Origin: Arenimonas sp. | GTDB taxonomy: Bacteria > Pseudomonadota > Alphaproteobacteria > Rhizobiales > Rhizobiaceae | Assembly (NCBI GenBank): GCA_019459145.1 | Contig: JAIBEK010000066.1 | Location: forward strand, 32,594 to 96,593 | Direction of reading: 5' to 3' | Length of the DNA stretch: 64,000 nt | Translations under genes and position numbers: made by a program | The notes under the pieces: generated by a model | What the model saw: only the letters and a program-made list of their open reading frames with translations | Databases searched by the model: none | Told to the model about the DNA's origin: nothing | Shown here: piece after piece, positions 16,117-25,569 of the stretch | How the letters are laid out: each line of letters opens with the position of its first letter | Position numbering within the stretch: the first letter of the stretch is position 1

Positions 16117-19100
16117 ATGATCAAGAGTGCCATGCCCGATTTTCCCCGGTTTTCCGCGCCATTCGCCGGCGACGACGACCAGTTGATGCGCGGTTTCGCC
16201 GCACAGCTGTCGCTTGGCGCGCAGCAGAACGCGGCGATCGACCAGCGCGCCACCCGGTTCATCGAGGCGATCCGCGACAATTCCGGCTCGATCGGCGGTG
16301 TCGAGGACTTTTTGCGTGAATACGGCCTGTCGACGCGCGAGGGCCTGGCGCTGATGGTGCTGGCCGAAGCGCTGCTGCGCGTGCCCGACGCGCTGACCCA
16401 GGACCGGTTGATCGAAGACAAGCTGAAAGAGGGAGGCTGGAGCGAGCATGAGGCACATGGCGACAGCTGGTTCGTCTCGGCCTCGGCCTGGGCACTCGGC
16501 CTGTCGGCCCGCGTCATCCGTCCCGGCGAAACGCCGGAAGGCGTGATGCGCGGGCTGGTCAAGCGGCTCGGCCTGCCGACCGTGCGCTCCGCCACCAAGC
16601 AGGCCATGCGCTTCCTCGGCCATCACTTCGTGCTCGGCGAGACGATGAAGGACGCACTCGGCCGCGCCGCCAAGAGCGAGGAGAAGGGCTACCGCCACTC
16701 CTTCGACATGCTGGGCGAGGGCGCCCGCACGGCCGATGACGCCAAGCGCTATTTCAAGTCCTATGCCGATGCGATCGACTCGATCGGCGCCTTCATGGCC
16801 AAGCATGGCAAGGGCAGCCAGCTGCCGGACCGCATGGGCATCTCGGTCAAGCTCTCGGCGCTGCATCCGCGCTATCTCGCCACCCATCATGACCGGGTGA
16901 TGCGCGAGCTGGTGCCGGATCTGTTGAAGCTCGCGCAGATGGCCAAGGCGCACCAGTTGAACTTCACCGTCGATGCCGAGGAAGCCGACCGGCTCGAACT
17001 GTCGCTCGACGTCATCGGCGCGGTGTTCTCCGATCCGTCGCTGGCCGGCTGGGACGGTTTCGGGCTGGCCATTCAGGCCTACCAGAAGCGCGCGCCGCAG
17101 GTGATCGACTATATCGACGAGCTTTGCCAGCGGAACAATCGCCGCATGATGGTGCGCCTCGTCAAGGGCGCCTATTGGGACACCGAGGTCAAGCGCGCGC
17201 AGGAACGCGGCCTCGACGACTATCCGGTGTGGACCCGCAAGCCGGCGACGGACCTTTCCTATCTCGCCTGCGCGGCGAAGATGCTGTCCAAGCGCGAACG
17301 CATCTTCCCGCAATTCGCGACCCACAATGCGCTCACCGTCGCGATGATTCTCGAACTGGCGGGCAGCGACCGCACCGGCTTCGAGTTCCAGCGCCTGCAC
17401 GGCATGGGCGAGGCGCTCTACAACAATCTGCTGTCGGGCAATGAGCGGATCGCCTGCCGTATCTATGCGCCGGTCGGCGGTTATCGCGACTTGCTCGCCT
17501 ATCTCGTCCGCCGCCTGCTGGAGAACGGCGCGAACTCTTCCTTCGTTGCGGTTGCCGGAGACAAGAACGTGCCAATCGCCAACCTGCTCGAACGGCCGGT
17601 GGAACGGCTCGGCATCGACAAGGGCAAGAGCGTGCGCCACAACCAGATCCCGATGCCGCTCGGGCTCTATCCGGATCGCAAGAACAGCGCCGGCTTCGAA
17701 TTTGGCCATCGCGAAAGCCTGGAAGGGCTGATGGGGTCGCTGGCGGGCCAGACGGCGAAGGTCGATGCCGTACCGCTGGTGCCCGGTGCCACGGGCCAGG
17801 CGGAGGCCGTTCCGGTACTGTCTCCGGCGGATCGCAGCCGCGTCGTCGGCAGCGTGCGCAATGCCGCCGTGGCCGATGTCGATCGCGCCTTCGCCGCCGG
17901 CCGCAAGGGTTTTGCCGTATGGTCGAAGACCCCGGTCGAGGAGCGCGCCGCCTGCCTGGACAAGACCGCGGACCTTCTGGAGGCCAATCGCGACCGGCTG
18001 CTGGCGCTGCTTTCCGCCGAAGCCGGCAAGACGCTCGACGACGGTATTGCCGAAATCCGCGAGGCGATCGATTTCTGCCGCTACTATGCCGCCCAGGCGC
18101 GCAAGCTGTTCGGCGAGGCCGAGGCCATGCCCGGCCCGACCGGCGAGAGCAACAGGCTGCTGTGGCGCGGCCGCGGTGTCCTTGCCTGCATTTCGCCATG
18201 GAATTTCCCGCTGGCAATCTTTCTCGGCCAGGTTTCGGCCGCGCTCGTCGCCGGCAATGCCGTCATTGCCAAGCCCGCACCGCAGACGCCGCTCATTGCC
18301 TATGAAGCGGTCAAGCTGATGCACCAGGCCGGCATTCCGGCCGATGTGCTGATGCTACTGCCGGGCGGGCCGGAGATCGGTGCCGCCATTTCCGCCCATC
18401 CGCAGCTTGGCGGCCTTGCCTTCACCGGCTCGACCGGAACGGCCCAGGCGATCAACCGGACGCTTGCCGCCAAGAACGGCCCGATCGTGCCGCTGATCGC
18501 CGAGACCGGCGGCATCAATGCGATGATCGTCGATGCCACCGCGCTTGCCGAACAGGTGGCCGACGATGTCGTCATGTCGGCCTTCCGCTCGGCCGGCCAG
18601 CGCTGCTCGGCGCTGCGCATCCTCTACCTCCAGGAAGACATTGCCGACGGCATGCTGGAAATGATCGAGGGGGCGGCGCGCGAGCTCAATCTCGGCGATC
18701 CGGCGCTGACCACGACCGATGTCGGCCCGGTGATCGACGAGAAGCAGAAGGCCATGCTCGAAGGCCATGTGGCTGATATGCGCAAGGGCCAGAAGGTTCG
18801 CTACGCCGGCACGGTACCCAATACCGGCAATTTCTTCGCGCCGCATATCATCGAACTCGACCGGCCCGAGGCGCTGACCAAGGAAGTGTTCGGCCCGGTG
18901 CTGCATGTGGTGCGATGGAAGGCAAAGGATCTGGGGCGTGTGATCGAGTCGATCAATGCCACCGGCTATGGCCTGACGCTTGGCGTGCACAGCCGCATCG
19001 AGGCGACCATCCGCACCGTCACCGAGGCGCTCGACACCGGCAATGTCTACATCAACCGCAACATGATCGGCGCGGTGGTCGGCACCCAGCCGTTCGGCGG

Positions 19101-19236
19101 GTCGGGCCTGTCCGGCACCGGCTTCAAGGCCGGCGGTCCGGCCTATCTGATGCGCTTTGCCGTGGAACAGGTGATCTCGGTCAATACCGCCGCTGCCGGC
19201 GGCAATGCCAGCCTGATCGCCATCGGCGAGGGCTGA
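16117..19236 (+). CDS. putA: Bifunctional proline dehydrogenase / glutamate-gamma-semialdehyde dehydrogenase
   Basis: Oxidises proline to P5C with FAD (N-terminal PRODH barrel), then to glutamate with NAD (C-terminal ALDH). About 1039 residues from ATG 16117, chosen because GGAGG ends five bases before it; GTG at 16111 is possible. PRODH motifs seen: GISVKLSALHPRY, NFTVDAEEADRLELS, VRLVKGAYWD. ALDH motifs: SPWNFPLAIFLGQ, FTGSTGTAQAI, ETGGINAM, and catalytic Cys (about 830) in SAGQRCSALR. There is no N-terminal ribbon-helix-helix DNA-binding domain and no extra C-terminal ALDH-superfamily domain, so it is a short type A enzyme like the Bradyrhizobium one; regulation must come from the divergent putR. 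Confidence 0.95.
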   Translation: MIKSAMPDFPRFSAPFAGDDDQLMRGFAAQLSLGAQQNAAIDQRATRFIEAIRDNSGSIGGVEDFLREYGLSTREGLALMVLAEALLRVPDALTQDRLIEDKLKEGGWSEHEAHGDSWFVSASAWALGLSARVIRPGETPEGVMRGLVKRLGLPTVRSATKQAMRFLGHHFVLGETMKDALGRAAKSEEKGYRHSFDMLGEGARTADDAKRYFKSYADAIDSIGAFMAKHGKGSQLPDRMGISVKLSALHPRYLATHHDRVMRELVPDLLKLAQMAKAHQLNFTVDAEEADRLELSLDVIGAVFSDPSLAGWDGFGLAIQAYQKRAPQVIDYIDELCQRNNRRMMVRLVKGAYWDTEVKRAQERGLDDYPVWTRKPATDLSYLACAAKMLSKRERIFPQFATHNALTVAMILELAGSDRTGFEFQRLHGMGEALYNNLLSGNERIACRIYAPVGGYRDLLAYLVRRLLENGANSSFVAVAGDKNVPIANLLERPVERLGIDKGKSVRHNQIPMPLGLYPDRKNSAGFEFGHRESLEGLMGSLAGQTAKVDAVPLVPGATGQAEAVPVLSPADRSRVVGSVRNAAVADVDRAFAAGRKGFAVWSKTPVEERAACLDKTADLLEANRDRLLALLSAEAGKTLDDGIAEIREAIDFCRYYAAQARKLFGEAEAMPGPTGESNRLLWRGRGVLACISPWNFPLAIFLGQVSAALVAGNAVIAKPAPQTPLIAYEAVKLMHQAGIPADVLMLLPGGPEIGAAISAHPQLGGLAFTGSTGTAQAINRTLAAKNGPIVPLIAETGGINAMIVDATALAEQVADDVVMSAFRSAGQRCSALRILYLQEDIADGMLEMIEGAARELNLGDPALTTTDVGPVIDEKQKAMLEGHVADMRKGQKVRYAGTVPNTGNFFAPHIIELDRPEALTKEVFGPVLHVVRWKAKDLGRVIESINATGYGLTLGVHSRIEATIRTVTEALDTGNVYINRNMIGAVVGTQPFGGSGLSGTGFKAGGPAYLMRFAVEQVISVNTAAAGGNASLIAIGEG

Positions 19237-19276
19237 TCCGGAAGACGAGGGCGGGAGGCGAAAGCCACCCGTCCAT

Positions 19277-19795
19277 TCATATCTTGTCGACGCCCGTGTC
19301 CTTGATCTTCTTCATCATGACCTCGAGATAGCCGAGCATGACGGCGGAGACGACGAAGGCGAGGTGCATCAGCGTCAGCCACATGATCTTGCCGTCGGTG
19401 AACTGATTGGCGTTGAGGAAGACCTGCAGCAGGTGGATCGACGAGATGGCGACGATCGACGAGGCGACCTTGATCTTGAGGCTGCCGGAATCGAGCTTGC
19501 CGAGGAAGGACACCTGATCCTCGGCCTCGTCGAAGCGGCTGACGAAGTTCTCGTAGCCGGAAATCATCACCATGACGATCAGGCTCGCGACAAGCGCCGC
19601 GTCGATCAGGCCGAGCATGGCGAGGATCATTTCCGCCTCGCTGTAGGTGAAGACATTGCCGGCCACCTTCAGGAACTTGTAGCCGAAGGACACGGCATAG
19701 ACGGCGAGTGCGGCGACCAGCCCGAGATAGAAGGCGACGAGGATCCAGCGGCTCGACAGGATGATCCGTTCGACCAGCAATTCGAGGGATTTCAT
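19277..19795 (-). CDS. YqhA/UPF0114-family membrane protein
   Basis: 172 residues with about four membrane helices (WILVAFYLGLVAALAVYAVS, MILAMLGLIDAALVASLIVMVMI, VASSIVAISSIHLLQVFL, LTLMHLAFVVSAVMLGYLEVMM). The start MKSLELLVERIILSSRW and SGYENFVSRFD are typical of the TIGR00645/YqhA family, whose role is unknown. ATG at 19795 matches the family start; an in-frame extension to 20050 has no support. Its 3' end faces putA; its promoter region is shared divergently with fhs. Confidence 0.85.
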   Translation of the reverse strand: MKSLELLVERIILSSRWILVAFYLGLVAALAVYAVSFGYKFLKVAGNVFTYSEAEMILAMLGLIDAALVASLIVMVMISGYENFVSRFDEAEDQVSFLGKLDSGSLKIKVASSIVAISSIHLLQVFLNANQFTDGKIMWLTLMHLAFVVSAVMLGYLEVMMKKIKDTGVDKI

Positions 19796-20067
19796 GGGAC
19801 GTTGCTCCAGGGACGTTCGATCATGGCTGGCAGACATAAGCGGAGCCCGCCTCTGCCGCAAGGCCGAGCGAGGTGGCGCGGTCGCGGCCAGATACGGGCG
19901 GGAAGGCCAATGGTCGACAGAGCTTGTCCAGACGCGTTCATTTCCTTTTTCGTCGCTGTCGGGTAAATCGGAGGCCAGCGCGCTATCGCCCTTAAGGCGG
20001 TTCTGCGATTTGTTGATGCGGCAGCGGCTTGAAGCGCCGAGGCGGGGCAAAGGGGAGTGTGCAGTTC

Positions 20068-21747
20068 ATGGGTGAATTCAAGTCCGATATCGAGATCGCG
20101 CGTGCGGCGGCCAAGAAGCCGATCCAGGCGATCGGCGCGAAACTCGGCATTCCGGTCGAACAGCTCGTACCCTATGGCCACGACAAGGCGAAGGTTTCCG
20201 CCGAATTCATCCGCTCGCTGGAAGATCGGCCCGATGGCAAGCTGATCCTGGTCACGGCGATCAATCCGACGCCGGCGGGCGAGGGCAAGACGACGACGAC
20301 CGTCGGCCTGGTGGACGGACTGAACCGCATCGGCAAAAAGGCCATGGTGTGCATCCGCGAGCCCTCGCTCGGACCCTGCTTCGGCGTCAAGGGCGGGGCG
20401 GCCGGCGGCGGCCATGCACAGGTCGTGCCGATGGAAGACATCAACCTGCACTTCACCGGCGATTTCCATGCCATCACCTCAGCCCACAACCTGCTCGCGG
20501 CGCTGATCGACAACCACATCTACTGGGGCAATGCGCTCGACATCGACGTGCGCCGCATCACCTGGCGTCGGGCGATGGACATGAACGACCGGGCGCTCCG
20601 GCAGATGGTCGGCTCGCTGGGCGGCGTCGCCAACGGGTTCCCGCGCGAATGCGGCTTCGACATCACGGTGGCTTCCGAGGTCATGGCGATCCTCTGTCTT
20701 GCGGCAGACCTTGCCGATCTCGAACGACGGCTCGGCGACATCATCGTCGGCTACCGGCGCGACAAGAGCCCGGTCTTTGCCCGCGATCTCAAGGCCGACG
20801 GGGCGATGACGGTGCTGCTCAAGGACGCGATGCAGCCCAATCTGGTGCAGACGCTGGAGAACAATCCGGCCTTCGTGCATGGCGGGCCGTTCGCCAACAT
20901 CGCCCATGGCTGCAATTCGGTGATCGCCACCAAGACGGCGCTGAAGCTCGCCGACTATGTCGTGACGGAGGCCGGTTTCGGCGCCGATCTCGGGGCGGAA
21001 AAGTTCTTCGACATCAAGTGCCGCAAGGCCGGCCTCAACCCGGCGGCGGCAGTCATCGTCGCCACCGTCCGGGCGCTGAAGATGAACGGCGGGGTGAAGA
21101 AGGAGGATCTCGGCATCGAGAATGTCGAGGCGCTTAAGCGCGGCTGCGCCAATCTCGGCCGCCACATCGCCAATGTCCGCCGTTTCGGCGTTCCGGTCAT
21201 CGTCGCCATCAACCATTTCACCTCGGATACGGATGCCGAAGTGGCGGCGGTCCAGAACTATGTCTCGCGGTTCGGGGCCGATGCGATCGTCTGCCGCCAC
21301 TGGGCGGACGGCTCGGCCGGGATCGAGGAACTGGCGCATCGGGTTGCCGAGCTCGCCGATTCTGGCCAGTCGGCCTTCAGGCCGCTTTATCCGGACGCCA
21401 TGCCCTTGCTCGAGAAGATCGAGACGATCGCCTCGAAGATCTATCACGCCGCCGAGGTGACCGCCGCAAAGACGGTGCGTGACCAGCTTTCGGCCTGGGA
21501 GGCGCAGGGCTATGGCCACCTGCCGGTCTGCATCGCCAAGACGCAGTATTCCTTCTCGACCGATCCTGCCTTGCGGGGCGCGCCGGAGGGGCACGTGGTC
21601 AATGTGCGGGAGGTGCGGCTGTCGGCCGGGGCCGGTTTCGTCGTCGCCATCACCGGCGAGATCATGACCATGCCTGGCCTGCCGAGCTCGCCAGCCGCCG
21701 AGCGGATCGCCCTTAACGCACAAGGGTACATCGAAGGTCTGTTTTAG
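20068..21747 (+). CDS. fhs: Formate--tetrahydrofolate ligase
   Basis: 559 residues; makes 10-formyl-THF from formate, THF and ATP in the cytoplasm. Seen: ATP-binding loop [52 protein letters not shown], and [10 protein letters not shown]. Start ATG 20068 follows AAAGGGGAG; an upstream in-frame start at 20029 adds 13 residues lacking homology. It links formaldehyde or formate released by oxidative demethylation (such as the dimethylglycine-type enzyme at 36.2 kb) to the folate pool, a plausible but inferred connection. Confidence 0.96.
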   Translation: MGEFKSDIEIARAAAKKPIQAIGAKLGIPVEQLVPYGHDKAKVSAEFIRSLEDRPDGKLILVTAINPTPAGEGKTTTTVGLVDGLNRIGKKAMVCIREPSLGPCFGVKGGAAGGGHAQVVPMEDINLHFTGDFHAITSAHNLLAALIDNHIYWGNALDIDVRRITWRRAMDMNDRALRQMVGSLGGVANGFPRECGFDITVASEVMAILCLAADLADLERRLGDIIVGYRRDKSPVFARDLKADGAMTVLLKDAMQPNLVQTLENNPAFVHGGPFANIAHGCNSVIATKTALKLADYVVTEAGFGADLGAEKFFDIKCRKAGLNPAAAVIVATVRALKMNGGVKKEDLGIENVEALKRGCANLGRHIANVRRFGVPVIVAINHFTSDTDAEVAAVQNYVSRFGADAIVCRHWADGSAGIEELAHRVAELADSGQSAFRPLYPDAMPLLEKIETIASKIYHAAEVTAAKTVRDQLSAWEAQGYGHLPVCIAKTQYSFSTDPALRGAPEGHVVNVREVRLSAGAGFVVAITGEIMTMPGLPSSPAAERIALNAQGYIEGLF

Positions 21748-21822
21748 GGCCTCTCGACCGCTTCCTGCGGTCTGCGGTCCCGCGCTATTTTCCGGCCTCC
21801 CGGGGTAAGGACAGTCACGAAC

Positions 21823-21851
21823 TAAAACATGATAAGATTGTTCATGTTTTA
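21823..21851. promoter_or_regulatory. RirA-type iron-responsive operator
   Basis: TAAAACATGA-N9-TCATGTTTTA, a perfect 10-bp inverted repeat that contains TGA-N9-TCA, the core of the rhizobial iron-responsive operator (IRO) bound by RirA. A further inverted pair, GATTGTTC (21836-21843) and GAACAATC (21863-21870), lies next to it. It is about 150 bases upstream of the haem receptor gene, consistent with repression when iron is plentiful. Confidence 0.75.
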
Positions 21852-22001
21852 TATGTTGACTCGAACAATCATGTTTTATAGATGGCATTGGGAGGGCAGT
21901 TGCAGCCCTTCGCCACGTTTTAAACACACATTGATCCGGCCGACCGCCGCGGGTGCATATCCGCGGCTGGGGACACGTGCGGCCACGGAAAAGGGAATTT
22001 T

Positions 22002-24245
22002 ATGGGCTCGCATCCTTTCAGAGCAATCCTCATGACCTGCACCGCACTCGCAGGGCTGATCCCCGCCTCGAGCGCCTTCTCGCAGAGCGCGACGGCACAG
22101 CCGGCCGCCGACACGCAGCTCCAGACCATCCTGGTCAAGGGCAAGCGCCTCCCGGCCGGCTCGGCGGCGGACACGCCGCTCGCCACCGAGACGACGGCGG
22201 CCGAGATCGAGAAAAAGCAGATCACCAGCATCGACGAGCTCGGCAATACCACCGAGCCCGGCGTCCAGGCGGGCTTTGCCGGCGCGGGCATCAACATTCG
22301 CGGCCTCGAGGCCGACCGGGTGCTGACGACGATCGACGGCATCCCGATCCCTTATCTCGTCAATGACGCCCGCCAGGCCGGCGCCACCTCGCTCGGGTCC
22401 TCGACGCGGGCCGATGGCGGCATCGACACCTTCGACTTCTCCACGCTGTCGACCGTCGACATCATGCGCGGCGCCGATTCCAGCCGCGCCGGTTCGGGCG
22501 CGCTTGGCGGGGCGATGATCCTGCGCACGCTGGAGCCGGAAGACCTGATCGCCGAGGGCGCCACCTTCGGCGGCATGGCCAAGACCACCTATGACAGCAC
22601 CGACAATTCGCTCGGCGGATCGGTCGCCATCGCCAAGAAGGTCCAGAATACCTCGATCCTGTTCCAGGGCGGCTACAAGGTCGGCCACGAGCGCGACAAC
22701 CAGGGTTCGGTCGGTGGAACGGGGGCCACCCGCTCGGAAGCCAACCCGGCCGATTTCGACCAGCATAACCTGCTGTTCAAGCTGCGCCAGGATTTCGGCG
22801 CCGGACACATGATCGGGCTGACGGCGGAGCGCTTCGGCAAGGACATCGCCACCGACCTGAAAACCGAGGAAAGCGCTGCGCGCAACTATTCCGAACTCGA
22901 CGGCGACGAGCTGAAGCAGCGCGACCGCGTCTCGCTCGACTACCGATACGACGCACCGGATCTGACCGGCCCGGTCGACAAGGCGGACCTGACGATCTAC
23001 TGGCAGCGGGTGGAAACCAGCTCGGCCGTCGACGGCACGCGCGTCGGTTCGCTGGCAGGCCCGTGGTACCGCTCCAACGAGATGGACGAGCAGTCGGTCG
23101 GCGTCGTCGGATCGCTGGCCAACCAGTTCGATTTCGGCACGACGCGCCATGACGTGACGATCGGCGGCAACGTCTCATTCTCGCAATACGGCCAGTACAC
23201 GGCCGGCGAGGACGTTTGCGACACGGCGGCGGTTCCGCCCTACTCGTGCTCGTTCCACCACACCAACCAGTCCGACATGCCGGATGTCGACGCGTTGCGC
23301 GTCGGGCTGTTCGCCGACGACAAGATCTCGTTCGGCGACAGCGGCTTCAGTCTGACGCCCGGCATCCGCTTCGACTGGTTCGACTACCAGCCGCAGGAGA
23401 CCGACGACTATCTCGCCAATAGCGGCTACGGGGCTGCCGGCCTGCCGGACGACCGCAGCGACTACCAGTTCTCGCCGAAGCTGCGCGCCGCCTATGAAAT
23501 CAATCCCAAGGTCGAGCTGTTTGCCCAGTGGGCCATGGGGTTCAAGGCGCCGAACGTTTCGGAACTCTATCTCAGCTACTCGACGCCGCCGATGTACGAG
23601 GTGATCGGCAATCCCGACCTCGAATCCGAGACCAGCAATGGCTTCGAGATCGGCGCCAATCTCGGCGATGCCGAGTTCGGCGGCCGGGTGACGGCCTTCT
23701 ACAACAAGTACAAGAACTTCATCGACAGCGAGACGACCTATACCAATCCGAGCTTCCCCTGGGGGTCGACCACCTACGAGAACCTCGACCGGGTACGGAT
23801 CTTCGGCTTCGAGGCGCGGGCCCACAAGGTCTTCGACAATGGCTTCAACCTCCATGCCTCGTTTGCCTATGCCAATGGCGAGGACGAGGAAACCGGCGAA
23901 CTCATCGACAGCGTGCCGCCGTTCAAGGGCATTGTCGGCGTCGGCTATCAGACCGAGACCTGGGGTACGGACCTGAGCTTCATCGGTGTTGCGGCGGTGG
24001 ACGAGGATTCGACCGCCGAGTTCCAGCCGGACGGCTACGGTCTGGTCAATCTCACCGGCTGGTGGGAGCCGGAACAGATGAAGGGCCTGCGGCTCACCGC
24101 CGGCGTCTACAACGTGTTCGACCAGGAATATTACGATGCGGTCAAATGGCGCGACATCGACCTGACCTCGAGCGCCTCGCAGCCGAAGGACTACTATTCC
24201 GAGCCTGGCCGCACCTTCAAGGTTTCCATCACGCAGAAATTCTAG
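22002..24245 (+). CDS. TonB-dependent haem/haemoglobin receptor (ShmR/HmuR-like)
   Basis: 747-residue outer-membrane beta-barrel of the TonB haemoglobin/transferrin/lactoferrin receptor family. A signal peptide ends near SAFSQSA; a TonB-box-like LQTILVKGKR follows; the plug domain holds INIRGLEADRVLTTIDGIP; the C-terminus ends in the barrel signal KVSITQKF. FRAP- and NPNL-type motifs are present as FKAP and NPDL, but there is no histidine between them, whereas haem receptors usually have one there. ATG 22002 follows AAGGGAA. The RirA-type operator upstream suggests iron control. Transport genes hmuTUV are not in the window. Confidence 0.88.
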   Translation: MGSHPFRAILMTCTALAGLIPASSAFSQSATAQPAADTQLQTILVKGKRLPAGSAADTPLATETTAAEIEKKQITSIDELGNTTEPGVQAGFAGAGINIRGLEADRVLTTIDGIPIPYLVNDARQAGATSLGSSTRADGGIDTFDFSTLSTVDIMRGADSSRAGSGALGGAMILRTLEPEDLIAEGATFGGMAKTTYDSTDNSLGGSVAIAKKVQNTSILFQGGYKVGHERDNQGSVGGTGATRSEANPADFDQHNLLFKLRQDFGAGHMIGLTAERFGKDIATDLKTEESAARNYSELDGDELKQRDRVSLDYRYDAPDLTGPVDKADLTIYWQRVETSSAVDGTRVGSLAGPWYRSNEMDEQSVGVVGSLANQFDFGTTRHDVTIGGNVSFSQYGQYTAGEDVCDTAAVPPYSCSFHHTNQSDMPDVDALRVGLFADDKISFGDSGFSLTPGIRFDWFDYQPQETDDYLANSGYGAAGLPDDRSDYQFSPKLRAAYEINPKVELFAQWAMGFKAPNVSELYLSYSTPPMYEVIGNPDLESETSNGFEIGANLGDAEFGGRVTAFYNKYKNFIDSETTYTNPSFPWGSTTYENLDRVRIFGFEARAHKVFDNGFNLHASFAYANGEDEETGELIDSVPPFKGIVGVGYQTETWGTDLSFIGVAAVDEDSTAEFQPDGYGLVNLTGWWEPEQMKGLRLTAGVYNVFDQEYYDAVKWRDIDLTSSASQPKDYYSEPGRTFKVSITQKF

Positions 24246-24272
24246 ACGACTGATTTTCAGCAGCAATGACGG

Positions 24273-24302
24273 GGTGGCGCGGACATGGCGCCACCTCTTT
24301 TC
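24273..24302. terminator. Terminator between haem receptor and extensin-like gene
   Basis: GGTGGCGC and GCGCCACC around GGACATG, followed by TCTTTTC on the plus strand. It lies 27 bases after the receptor stop; the converging gene ends at 24323, so it could serve both. Confidence 0.75.
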
Positions 24303-24322
24303 GTTTGCGTCACCTGTGTCAG

Positions 24323-25237
24323 TCACCGGCAGAAGCGGTAGCCGCTCTTGCGCTCGATCACGTCGAGGTGGAGGTGGTCCATGTGCGTCGCATCGCTGCC
24401 GGGGGAGAGCACGGTGGTGAAGTAGAGGCAGGCCGCGGCGTTGAGGCTGCGCTGGAAGGCGGCGGGGAAGGTACCGTCGTCCTGGGCGGCGATCATCATG
24501 GGGACGGTGCCCTTGTCGAACTCGAGCGCGGCGATGTCGATCGCATTGCCGTGGGCGTGCTCGGAGATCTTGCCGGTCTCGGCGCTATTGCGGTTGCGGC
24601 AGATATAGGCAGAGGCCTGCTGGATGCCTTTCAGGTCGCCCTTGTCGGCAAGAGCGATGCGGGCGGCGGGGACGATCGTCTCGCGCGTCAGACGGGCCAG
24701 CTGCAGCGCCGTCTCGCAGCGGAAGGTCGCTTCGGGCGCCAGCTTGATGCCGGGCAGGATCTCCCGGACGATGATCGGATTGCTCATGCCGCAACCTTCG
24801 CCATCGTCGATCGGGGCTCGGGTTTCGAATACGGTGCCGAGCGTCTTGAGTTCGGCCTGGCAGGCGGCGAATTGCTCCGGGTCTTCCGGCTGAACACGGA
24901 TGGCTGCCGGCGCTGCGGGTTGCAGGCCGGGGACAGGCGGCAGACCGTGCGCCGGCGGTGGCGGGCCGGGCGGCGGAGGCTCGGGAGTGGGCGAGGGACC
25001 ATCCTCCGGCTTTTCCGCCGGAACCACGTCTTCGGCAGGCGGAGGGCTTGGCGCGGGGACGGGGGCGGGTGCCGGCACGGATTCCTCTGGTGCTGGGGGC
25101 TTTTCGGCGGGGGGCGGAACGGCGGGCTGGTCCGCGGGCGCGGGCGGTTTCTCGGTCGGGACCGGTCCTGTGGGCGGCAGGGCCGCGCCGGTGAGGAGGC
25201 CGAGGCCGATCAGGATGACTGCGAGCCGCTTCGTCAT
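24323..25237 (-). CDS. Extensin-like C-terminal domain protein with Pro-rich linker
   Basis: 304 residues, secreted. Signal peptide about 1-19; residues 20-115 are a low-complexity Pro/Ala/Glu linker; the C-terminal ~180 residues are an extensin-like domain (Pfam Extensin-like_C). Seen there: ETRAPIDDGEGCGMSNP, CETALQLARLTRE, EHAHGNAIDIAAL and DHLHLDV, whose His/Asp residues suggest a metal-dependent peptidase-like fold as in D-Ala-D-Ala metallopeptidases. Probable role in peptidoglycan or cell-surface polymer binding or cleavage; enzyme activity not shown. The linker may let it span the periplasm. Confidence 0.83.
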   Translation of the reverse strand: MTKRLAVILIGLGLLTGAALPPTGPVPTEKPPAPADQPAVPPPAEKPPAPEESVPAPAPVPAPSPPPAEDVVPAEKPEDGPSPTPEPPPPGPPPPAHGLPPVPGLQPAAPAAIRVQPEDPEQFAACQAELKTLGTVFETRAPIDDGEGCGMSNPIIVREILPGIKLAPEATFRCETALQLARLTRETIVPAARIALADKGDLKGIQQASAYICRNRNSAETGKISEHAHGNAIDIAALEFDKGTVPMMIAAQDDGTFPAAFQRSLNAAACLYFTTVLSPGSDATHMDHLHLDVIERKSGYRFCR

Positions 25238-25403
25238 TCAGCCGCCTTTCGGTTGGATGGGCACGCATGAGAACGCGCGGCGGGGCGAATGGTTGCGCGG
25301 TCAAGCGGACCTTCTGCACGATTGCCCGGCCTGCGGGTGGAAAATACCACACAGGCCGAAAATCCCGTTGCGCGCAAATGCGGCCCACGCTATGAAATCG
25401 CTC

Positions 25404-25448
25404 ATGATCAAGTCGATGAACATCGGTAACTGGTGGTGGGCACGCTAA
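25404..25448 (+). CDS. trpL: Trp operon leader peptide
   Basis: 14-codon reading frame [14 protein letters not shown] with three consecutive Trp codons (TGG TGG TGG). An in-frame ATG at 25392 would give 18 residues. Length and WWWAR ending are as in the S. meliloti trpE(G) leader. Ribosome stalling at the Trp codons when Trp-tRNA is scarce should prevent the downstream terminator from forming. Confidence 0.9.
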   Translation: MIKSMNIGNWWWAR

Positions 25449-25488
25449 CGCGGCCTTGACCAGTCATGTCCAACGACAAGTGACCCCA

Positions 25489-25520
25489 AAGCCGCCCGGA
25501 GAACCTGAGGCGGCTTTTTT
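25489..25520 (+). terminator. trpE(G) attenuator terminator
   Basis: AAGCCGCC and GGCGGCTT around CGGAGAACCTGA, followed by TTTT, 41 bases after the trpL stop. Formation of this hairpin ends transcription before trpE(G) when tryptophan is abundant. GCGGCC at 25450-25455, right after the leader stop, can pair with part of the terminator region and may belong to the alternative structure. Confidence 0.88.
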
Positions 25521-25569
25521 GTATTCAAGGCGCCTCGATCCGGGCCTTAGAAGACGGAGAAACGGAAGC

